In this document: positions 48,791 to 59,800 of the stretch, piece after piece | Numbering within the stretch: position 1 is the first letter of the stretch | How the letters are laid out: every line of letters begins with the position of its first letter | Position numbers and translations under genes: made by a program | The notes under the pieces: model-generated | Told to the model about the DNA's origin: nothing | The model's database searches: none | The model's input: the letters and a program-made list of their open reading frames with translations, nothing else | From: Paracentrotus lividus | Lineage: Eukaryota; Echinodermata; Echinoidea; Camarodonta; Echinidae | Length of the DNA: 64,000 nt | NCBI GenBank assembly: GCA_940671915.1 | Contig: CALNVZ010003434.1 | Coordinates: 24,009,974 to 24,073,973, forward strand | Reading direction: 5' to 3'

Positions 48791-49451
48791 AAATAGTATA
48801 TAAATCAATATAAAAGGAAATAAAAATTTGAAAGGAGTAAAAAAACACACAAAGAAACAAATGAAGATTTAAAAACAATCTGACAATGTAAATTTATATT
48901 TTGCCCAATATGAACAGACATCACTGAATATCATGCTTACATCTTCACAACACGGACAAATATGAGTTATTAAGGTAAGCAAAACGAACTAAAATCTGGG
49001 TAAATAACTATTCTTCATTTTTATCATTTTTCATCTTATCAAAAATGCAGAACAAGGGATTTGTTCATACAAGTACTAATAATACTCTCCATCACACATT
49101 TTTATGAACAAATATATATATTCTATTCACTAGTTTTGAGTTGGAAATTTTTATACATAAATACAACTATTATATCTATAAAATGGCAGGATAATTGTTT
49201 CTATTGATAAAACATATTGGCATCATGATTTTTTGTAATTTTATTATCACCATACAAAATAATGAAGTGTACTAAGAATCTGTCTTTTTCAAATCACTCA
49301 AAAAAATACTGTGACAGATACATTTGCCCAACATTCATGCTTTATTCCTCATGAACTTCAACTCTAACCTTATTCTATTTAAATGTGCTTATGTGACAGG
49401 AATGAAAGGGGAGGGGGCATCACAATCTATCATTCGTCCCAAAATGATATA

Positions 49452-50506
49452 CAGTCTGTGTCAAAAAAAAATGGTACAGTCAGGTAAAAATCATTTAGGT
49501 ATGAAATCTTCTCAAATGATGTGTGAATGTGGCACCAACTTAAAGCCAAAGGATTCTTCTCGGTGATGTACTTTGTTTTGTATAATTTGCTTTTGTAAAA
49601 CAAAAGTTGTGCTAAATGTTGTGCGGCGATGAGTTAATCAAAATTACATACATCTATTGTCTCGGTGCGATGAATTCATGGCTATTATGTGTGAAACCCA
49701 TAGAAAAAGCATGCGCAAAGTACATCTTTTCTTGATTACAGAAAACTGGTCATATCTCAAGATCTACATCACCAAATGAGATGAAAAAAATTGCAGCAGA
49801 AAGCCTGATTTTCCTACTTTATGGAAATATTAAACACTTTTAAAATGTGATTAATTTTCATACCATCCGGGCTGGAGTTTGCATTATAAGAAAAATAAAG
49901 TAAAATCGAAAAAGCACAACACTGAAAATTTCATCAAAATCGGATAAGAAATAGCAAAGTTATGAATTTTCTTAGGTTTTGAATTTTTTAGGAAACAGTT
50001 CTTCAAATTGGCAAACTGATGATGTCTCAGTCCCCCTACTTTCTTTGTATTTTATTGTATGAAATACCAATTATTAAGATTTTCTGCCCCAAGGACATAA
50101 AAACACGGATTAATCCTTGTGGATTGTTCAAGGTCACAAGTGCTTTTACTTATTTCAGTATGAGGGATAGATTTTCTGTATACGCAATATATGAAAAAGG
50201 AGATAAATAGGATTTCATACAATAAAATGCACAAGAAGTAGGGGGACTGTGACATCATCAGTTTGCTCATTTGAATATTCAAATATTCAAATGAGACAAT
50301 GAGACAATTGCCAAGAACTGTTTTACAAAAAAAATCAAGACCTAAAAAAATGCATAACTTTGTTATTTTTCATCCGATTTTGATGAAATTTTCTGTGTTG
50401 TGCTTGATGAATTTTACTTAATTTTACAAAACTTTTCCATTTCAGCCCGGACTCCTCCTTTAAAAAAAATGTTTTCCAACTGTACCATCTTATTTGACAC
50501 AGACTG
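49452..50506. mobile_element. MITE, CAGTCTGTGTCAAA family, copy 2, with a nested foldback
   Basis: CAGTCTGTGTCAAA at the left and TTTGACACAGACTG at the right, flanked by TA on both sides (49450-49451, 50507-50508). The interior from about 49866 to 50451 is a separate foldback: TCCGGGCTG and CAGCCCGGA at its borders, AATTTCATCAAAATCGGAT against ATCCGATTTTGATGAAATT, and AGTCCCCCTACTT against AAGTAGGGGGACT. The copy is longer than its relatives because of this insert. Confidence 0.7.
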
Positions 50507-51902
50507 TACAACAACTCATCAAACTTTCACAAATATTGATTCTGCTTGTCAGGGGAGAGATTAATAGTACATCTAGGCTCTTGTGCAAAAATGAATTTTC
50601 CCCAACCAGCTTGACAATTCTTGTGTTTCATAATACATGCGCCACCAACCTGCATTTTCAATAAAATGCCTAATTTTCCTTGTGGGTCGACAACTTACAT
50701 TTCCCTTTACCACGCACCACGAGTGAGAATTGAACGATTCAAGAAATATTAAACTGAACGATGAATTCCAAGCACAGGGAAGAATATGGATTAATCAGTA
50801 GAACTACAGGTGTGATCCCAAGAAAACTAGTGTTTAAATGAGGGTTGTAATCACTCTACAAGGGAAACACGGGTTTTGAGTACACTCTTTTCAATCAATC
50901 TCTCAGGAATAATGCAGAGGAGTGACATCAAAATAAGGGCGCAACTTACGCGCATGTATTATGAAACGATTGATTCTTTAGAAAGATACATGGATCTGCA
51001 TTCAAGTGTGACGAGCCGATGACTGGTGACATATTACATTCCCCAGTTCACAAAATAACATTCAAATTATATGTACATAAATGTACAAAATGTATTTTCA
51101 TGGAGCCCCTCTCTTCTTGTTCAACATGGATACATCTTATAAAAAGCTTGTTAAACGTTATCTAATGTAATACAGTGAGTAGGTTGATATTATATACTCA
51201 TATCTCTAATGCCTTAACTAGAATTCCAAATATGATCCTTGCGGTCTATATGAATAAGGTATAAACACAACTTTAAAAAAACTCGTTATTTTTTATTAAA
51301 TTTTGGTTTATATACAATATATAAAACTGTACAGAGGATTTGACTATACTATACACACAGGGCCCTGTAACCTAAAAGTTAAAATCAAAAGTAAAACTGC
51401 CAAGCCCATGGGACAAGGGCAAAAAGTATATCCGATTCGGACAATAAAATTTGGAGCATTTTTCTTTTTTAATTGTTTGATGCCAAATAATGTTGATTGC
51501 ACCTACAACTGATAGAAAAGTCTTACATTACAGAGCCCAGGTTTCCATCAATGGATCTTATTTACATTCTCATTTCCACCATGTTTTTTATTCTCACAAT
51601 CGGAAAACTAGATAAACTCTGTACAAATATACAAAAAGATATCTTATTCATAATCAATTCATCCAATATCAAATACACTCATTCATTATTTCAAATTGAA
51701 TTACACATTTTTATTTTTACTGGTTGATAACCACTGATCAAAACAAAAGACATCATCTTCAGCCTCTGACTGTTGGTTAATATTACCAAACATTTCAATG
51801 ATATTGCAACTGAAAAATTTGTTTGTGCAAATAAATATATTTGGACACAAGAGAAGTTGTATTAGAAGTACAAAAAATATGATCAGGAGGTCATATGCTT
51901 TA

Positions 51903-52492
51903 TTAAAGGGGAATCCAACCCAAGGAGAGAATCAATCTTACAGGAAAGAGGAAAATGAGAGGAGCAATCTAAAAAAAGTTTAATCAAAATCGGTTTTAAA
52001 ATAAGAGAGTTATGGAAGTTTGAAAAGTCTAGTTGTTCCTTCTATGGGGATCCTCAAATTGGCATCATCGGCTTCAAAATGGCCGATCTTATGGACAACT
52101 CTCCATTCATTTTGTACACAAATTTTCAGATTTTCCCCATTTTCTTTCGAAATATATCTTACCTCCATCTGAGCTCAACATATGTTGTGTGAAATATATT
52201 TTCCCATGACATATTTTGAGCTCAGAAGGAGGTGAGATATATTTCCAAAGAAAATGGGGAAAATCTGAAAATTTGTGTACAAAATGAATGGAGAGTTGTC
52301 CATGAGATCGGCCATTTTGAAGCCGATGATGCCAATTTGAGGATCCCCATAGAAGGAACAACTAGACTTTTCAAACTTCCATAACTCTCTTATTTTATAA
52401 CCGATTTTGATGAAACTTTTTTTTAGATTGGTCCTCTCATTTCCCTCTTTCCTGTAAGGTTGATTCTCTCCTTGGGTTGGATTCCCCTTTAA
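51903..52492. mobile_element. TTAA-flanked foldback element
   Basis: TTAAAGGGGAATCCAACCCA is exactly mirrored at the right end. The arms of about 285 bp pair almost throughout (for example TTCCTTCTATGGGGATCCTC with its complement), centre near 52190. TTAA is at 51903-51906 and 52489-52492. No coding capacity. Confidence 0.85.
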
Positions 52493-53481
52493 GTTATAAT
52501 AAAACAAAACAATACAACTAAATTTATCTGAAGAGGTGATTAGTACCTTAACATCTGATAGTCAGGCTCAGACCAACTTTTAAAAACCTTGCTAATTCAT
52601 TCAGCTTACAAAAAATAGCCCTCTGCGTGTCAGATGGAAGATTCTATCTGAATTCATTTCATCTATCAAAGTCATAGGTTTCTGTGTTAGCAAGAGAACT
52701 GAAATGGAGTTGAAGTGTTCCTACAAATAAGTAAAAAAAAATAAATAAAAAATGGACATCCTCAATTTTCTACAAAACAGGAATGATATGATTGTTGAAA
52801 AAGCATTTAAAAACAAATAATTGCACAAAAACATCTCTGTCTCTTTACTCTTCCTTCAACTATGTGTATTTGACAATGTTATAACTTTTTATAAAATGGA
52901 TATATGAATCCTAATCAAATGATTGGCTGAGAGTGGATCACGTGACAGGCATCATTTCTACTACTACATTCATTTTTTTCCTAACAATCATTCATTTGTA
53001 AAGTCTAATTGCATGCGTGTGCTTCAATGTGACGCTAATACTAAATTGAGCAGCACGCAGCAATTGAAGCAGCGCACATATGTGTTCGTATCTCTTGCCC
53101 CTGAATGTGCAGGGACGTGGGCGTATACTACGCGCTGCGCAGCCTAGGCGCAGGCTAATTTAACTCATCTTCATTTTGCGCTTAATCATTGTGCGGGTAG
53201 CTAGATAGATCCAATTCTGTCTACATCGAGTTGTTTTACAGGTGACTAACAAAAAAAATATATATATGTACGTACATCATATAAAAACCAACCTCTAAAC
53301 ATGAATGTAGTGAAACAATCTATTACACATAATTTAAAATAATACTGACTAATAATGATTCTATGATAAGCCAAAGTCCAACCAGATATGATAGCATCTG
53401 AGCTCTCTAGCATCTTCCTATTACTGTATCATCATCTGGAAATATTTAATGCTTTGGCACAGAAATCCAACTTGGCTTGTC

Positions 53482-56400
53482 CTACACGGTTGTGTTCCTT
53501 ACAACCGTTTGTGACCTTGATGGTGACCTGACCGGTGACCTGACCCCTGACCTGACTGATGACCTGGTAGGTGATCTTGCTGGTGATGATGTTGGTATGG
53601 TTGACCTGTTAGGGTGGATTGTAGGTAGCATTGGAGTTGATTCTGGAGGTGTCATTGGCATACTCTCACTGGATTGACAGCGGTTGTATGGAGGTGGGCT
53701 GGAAAGTGTTGATATTGTACCTTCAAAGAAAACACACATTGAATTTCAATTGTACTCAAAAACTTCATATATTATACTTACAGTTATAGCATATCTTTAT
53801 CCTTTAGATTATCATAATAATTTTTCACTCGCTAACAAAAGAAATCTGATAAAAGATTACAGCACAATCAGAAACTTTTGCTATTATGTAAAATCTTAGA
53901 ATTGTACTGTCATTATTTTGCGTCAAGACGCTTTTGGAAAATTAACTCATTAAAAAAAAATCATAAAACTAGAATGGAAACAAAAAATATGACTTTTACT
54001 TGACAAGTCCACTGTATAACAGCTGATACAAGTTACATGATCACTTTCCATATATTGTAAGGATGGAAGTATTCAATTCAGAGGGCAAGAGAGAACAATA
54101 CCAATATGTTGTTTAAATGCCCCTGCATTTAAAAGATTAAAATTTTAACAATTGGTTGAGAGAAGAAGAATATGTTTTTAAGAAAAATTGTTTTTTTTAA
54201 TAAAACAACCAATGACAGAAGACAGATGAGAATGGAAAGAAGGATTAGAAGAAGGAAATACCAATAACACAAGAAGAAAAATGAAGAAGAGATGGAACTT
54301 GTTGAAGAACAACATTGAAATCAGGCCTAAAAATTTGACGCGAATCCGCGAATCGATTCGCGTGGAGATTCCCGTCGGGTCCGTACAGCGCGAATCCCAA
54401 GTGGATTCCGTGAGGTGAAAGTCGAGAGTTGACAAAAGAAATGAAGTTTTCAAATTCAATCACTCAATTTACGATTTGCAACAAAAAAAATCGACGATTA
54501 CCATATCTACATGATTACAGGCTTCACATTTATTTACAATTGCAAACAAAAAAGTTGGGTTTAGATCGATTTATCCGCAAACACAACTAAATCGGCCTCA
54601 ACCCGGCTTTTAACTAACACAAAAATACATGTTATGGACACCGGGAGGACAGCATAAAATTATGGGCGACTAACAACTTACTATTTTACTTTTCTTACGG
54701 TACGTAAATCTTATTTCTGTGTGCGGCCGGTGAATTATTCGATGAAAACATACGTTTTGTTACGGAGCCGATGATTGGTAGTTGAACACATTGTTTACAT
54801 AAAAAATAACCCAATCATATTAATTAACGATACGTACGGCGAGTTATAGCAACGTGATGCGAACTGTAGACAAACTCGCCCATGGACAAATTCAATTCAC
54901 CTCCAAAAACGGGGCGACGTGTTTCAAGAGCGATAGCGCCTTTAGTGAGTTGTTTTCAAACGATTAGCATTTTATCCAAGAAAGGATATTAAAATCTGGA
55001 TAAAATGGCAAAATACAGATCTTTGAGACAATTTGCCCTTATTTATGAGACAGCTTGCCCACGCTTAAATCTAGGGCGAGCTGTACGAGCGCAAACTGTA
55101 CCGAGGGCGAGTTGACTGGGCTCGTTAACAATGTGGATTACTAATATTAGAGTTGGATATGTGTGTCGCGATCGATCACGGACGCGACGTCGGACCCCGA
55201 TTTTTTTTCTCAATTTTAATTTTGGACGTAGGCCTAGTTTTGAACAGTATTTAAATATTGTTTTGTGAAAATCATGGCTTCGAAGACGACTTCATTTCAT
55301 GATTGATTAATATGTCTTTCTATATTATTATAAACTCCATTATTATATATAAAATCTTTTTATATCACAATTGATTATACATGTATATAATTTTATTGTG
55401 AATCAACCTCTTGTTTCTTTAGACTGTTTGTTTGGTTGAATAAAACCATTTTGATAAAAACAAATTTGAACATACTAGTATATAGAGTGATGATTTTTAG
55501 AGAATGTGAAAGATAATTTTTTTTTTTTAATTTATTGCATAGAAACTGCATGTATACAAGAAAAAAAAAGATTCTCGCAAGTCATTGCCGAGGAGGAATC
55601 CAGACCATTCCCGACTCTTCGATTAATTTTGCGAGAATCTAGATTCTCGCGGGTCACCACTGCGAGAATCCAAACAGATTCTCGCCACCCGGCACGAATT
55701 TTTAGGCCTGGAAATAAAGATGAAATAAATGATATCTTACTTATATCAGAAGGTGTAGTAGGTTCTGATCCTGGTAGTAATCTGACATTATCAGGCTGAT
55801 CTGAACCTCTTGAATCACGGTTATGATTCACCTCTTGTCTACGTTGAGATCCACTCTGTTGAACGTTGTATGGAGGAGGCATCTCAATACGATTACTGTC
55901 TTTGAAAAACCTACAAAGTATTCAAATATTTAAATTCAAATCAATCAAAGCTATCATTTGCCAAAAACATTTTCTTTCTTATTCTTAGTTTATTTCTTAC
56001 TTGGGATTATCAGTAGATTGTATAAATATACATCTCTTGAATATAAGATGATCAGGTAAATAATTCATTTTGCTAGATGTCGCTAGCTGTAGGCCTACAT
56101 CAAAAGACATTGTCTAGATCCCAAATTTTTAAAGGTAGGCCTACTAATACACCAAATTCATAACTGCGAACAATTTGCTGTTGCTACCATCTCTACAGTC
56201 TGTGTCAAATAAAATGGTACAAGTGGAAACCATATTTTTAGAGTATGAATATTGATCACAACCTGGTATTGTTTGGTATTTTCAGGAAACAGGAAAATCA
56301 GACTTTCTTCTGCAATTTTTTTCATCACAATTGGTGCTGTAATTTTTGAGATATGACTAGTTTTCTACAATCAAGAAAAATCAATTTTTTCGCACACCGT

Positions 56401-56818
56401 CCCATGCCTTTGTGTAGGTTTCACATAAAGGCCATGAATTCAGCGCTCCAGAACAATAGAAGCGCGTAAGATCGACTTGTTCCTCGTCGCACAAAATTTG
56501 GCATAACTTTTGTTTTGTGAAAGCAAATTATACAGAACAAAGCGCATTAACAAGAAAAATATATTGGCTCTAATTTGGTATCACATACACATATCATTTG
56601 AAAAGATTTCACACCTAAATTATTTTTTTCCCCGACTGTACCACTTTTTTTACACAGACTGAATAGGTTATTAAATGCGAAGCATTGAGATACTGACGAG
56701 TATGGTGGTGGTGGTTCTCGGAATATAGCCCCATCTAGATCATCTAGAGCTGGTACAGGTGGTGGACCTGATCCTGGCTCAAACTCTCCTTCTTGATTCT
56801 CTCTCAATTGCTGCACTC
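53482..56818 (-). CDS. DGCR2: DGCR2 cytoplasmic tail, three exons with PPxY motifs and PDZ ligand
   Basis: Exon 56818-56698 ends in EPPPPYS; I chose the donor GTCAGT at 56697 over GTATCT three bases later in the minus-strand reading because only it keeps phase. Exon 55910-55741 encodes RIEMPPPYN. Exon 53720-53482 encodes LSSPPPYN, then a Ser/Arg/Pro-rich stretch (RSGVRSPVRSPSRS) and ends RNTTV. Three PPxY motifs fit WW-domain partners such as NEDD4-type ligases; the final T-T-V fits a class I PDZ ligand. Confidence 0.85.
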
Positions 56819-59800
56819 CTGCATTCAAACAAATAAAAGTTATATTGAAATAAACAAAAATATTCTATAAACTTCTTGGCAGAATTAGATTTTGGGAACC
56901 ATTAATAATGCTTTTTAACATGCAACTATTTTTTTCTAATTTCAACCTTTGAATAGAGACGAAGCTTATTTTGCCTACATTGACATGTTAACTATCATTC
57001 CTAAAATATACAGTCTTGAAATTCTGGGTTTCAGAAAGGTCGGCAACTTATTTACAAATAAAAAATAATTTAGGGGTTATTGAACCCTGAATTGCTATTG
57101 AAATTGTATTTTATGCTGAATGTTACATGAAGCTCTTACACTCAGGAACAAAATATTAAAATCAGTATTATGTGAGTTGTTGTGCATAGAAATGCATGGG
57201 TAAAAGATAGGATATAGCTGTAGTTCTCCTTTAAGAAGGTATACATGTAGCTATGAGATGATCAATCTGACTGCTAAAAAAAAAACAAGGATAAGATGGG
57301 AGGTAAGCAACCAAGGATAATACAATGTTTACATTACATGTATGATCCCAGCAGCCTGTGCAGTCAAGTTTTTAGTGTATAAACAAGTATTGAGGTTTAG
57401 TCAATAAACCCTCTGTCTGCCTGCGCCTAGGGTCTATTAAGAAATAACACCATAAACATCTCTCTCAACCATTAGGAGCATAATGTAAACATAGCTAACT
57501 GAGGGGCTTGATCATGACGATTAAATACAAAAAAAAATTAATATTACTACCACTACCACCAGAGAAGTGTTGCTCATCTTTATCTTAGTTTGCTATTACC
57601 CTTACATAGATTTAGGCGTGACTAGCTAGTGGCAAGCTCAATAAGCAATCGTAAGCTTGCGAACATTACATGTAAAAACAGTAAAAAATTGCTCAAAATT
57701 TTTGTGGAGTTCCTGTTGCATGCTTGCATGCTTGCAAACTCTTGAAAAAAATGTATCCTGCATGCTTGCAAGTTATCATGTCCTTTGCAAGCCTGCAGGC
57801 TTGCAGGATTGCTGGTCTGCACGCTTGCAAGCACAATTTTGTGATATTTGATTGGATTCAATATTTCCTAATTTAGATATTTCATGAACTGCATGCTAGT
57901 CACAAGCTTGTCGCAAGCTAGTGATACGTTTAAAATTTTTCTGTGTTGGTATTAAAAAGTTGAATTGATAATATGATATACTCACTGTATCTGAGATAAG
58001 CTATTCTTTTTTGTCTCATCCTATACACCATGAATAGCATCATACCCAGTAAGAGAAAAGATGTGATCATCGTAAGAACCCATCTCATGTTCTCAGACAT
58101 TATAGCTGTATATCAATAGAGAAAATTTATAGATGTTATAAATGTACACTGCATTAACAACGGGTCAACAATAATTAGACTAAATAATAATTACACTATT
58201 ACACTTAATAATAAATCTAGAATGATAGTTGGTCTAGAAAAGATACACAGATTAAGCATTAGATGTAAAGTAGACAAGACTGGATCTCAGAACAGTGTCC
58301 TGTAACATAAAGATCAGGATCATTGTTGCATAAAATTTTTGTATAAAAGTCTCACTGTGAACCAATCAGAATGGTTATTTCAAATTTACAATTGATTATA
58401 ACTCTTATAAATGAATTCAAACGACCATTAATGATCATAATTTTTGTAAATTTAAATTTGTATGTATACACAATAGATATGAAAATTCTTAACTGCGCCA
58501 TACATAATGAAATGATAATCATCCTGACTATAGCTTTTTTGCAGCAACACACAGTGATCTTGCATTTTAAAGGGATTAAGTAGCTTTCAAAAACAAGAGC
58601 AATTATATGAAGATTAATAAAATTATATTGTTCCAACAGTAAAAACAAACTACTGAAAGTTTCAGATCAAATGGAAGTCATTTACTACCTTAAAACAGTG
58701 TAACAAACAATGCCAAGCATACAGCCAAACCCCAGTACCCTCTGCTGATAGCCCACCAGGCCGCTAGAGACGGGAGACTTTACAACAGGAAATGGGTGTG
58801 TGGAAAAGCACATGGTTTTATAAACCATCCGGTGTTGGTTTATAAATTTTGAGCATGAAATCATTGATATCTCGAAGGTAAAGCAAGCAATTAGCTTGCA
58901 ATTTTGAAAAGATACCAGACTAAGTGTTTATAATTATGTTGGAAAAATAAGCTAAATCGAATAAATGTGATTTGAATATCATTCAATGTTACTGCATCCC
59001 TTTAAGGAATTGATTCCTGCCAGAATATACATCCTATTACATCAACTTGGTCAAATTTTGCAATTAATTTATTGCCAAGGGATTTTAGAGAAGTGGCTAG
59101 GATTTGAACTGCGTACCTTATGATCAACACTGAATGAGTTTTCTACTAGACCACAACACTTCTACATTACTGTAGAGAAATACAATTCAAAGATGCCACT
59201 CAGTACCATTCAAAAATCATGAAAAAGCTATGTGGGTGAAAAAGCTGAAAAAGGGGCTGAAAATGGATAAAAATGTGTGTTTTTTTAAATTTTTTAAAAT
59301 AATAACAATGATGTGATTTGTTGAATGCTCAAGGTGCATCAGGTACCCTGATATAGCATTTAATTTACTTGACCTGGGTGGAGTGTGGCATGTGCAGATG
59401 ACTGAAGAGTAGAATAATAAACTAACGTTCAGTAGGGTCATTGTCTGCTGGTATGTTAGGATCCACATCAAGACATGTATACTGACAGCAAGTGGATTTA
59501 AACCGAGTAGAATAATACACTTACGTTCAGTAGGGTCATTGTCTGCTGGTAGGTTAGGATCCACATCAAGACATGTATACTGACAGCAAGTGGATATAAA
59601 CCAAGTAGAATAATACACTAATTACGTTCAGAAGGGGTCATTGTCTGCTGGTAGGTTAGGATCCACATCAAGACATGATACTGACAGCAAGTGGATATAA
59701 ACCGAGTAGAATAATACACTTACGTTCAGTAGGGTCATTGTCTGCTGGTATGTTAAGATCCACATCAAGACATGTTATTGACAGCAAGTGGAATAAACCG

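Larger units (their letters stand above)
41153..53481. other. Intergenic region between convergent MIOX and DGCR2
   Basis: I see no protein-coding gene. It holds the 3' UTRs of both genes (extent unknown), microsatellites (CT run 41530-41572; GA runs 43908-44025), TGTCTC-rich sequence at 42010-42200, and the mobile elements listed separately between 44279 and 52492. Long reading frames here are short, AT-rich and unlike known proteins. Confidence 0.6.
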
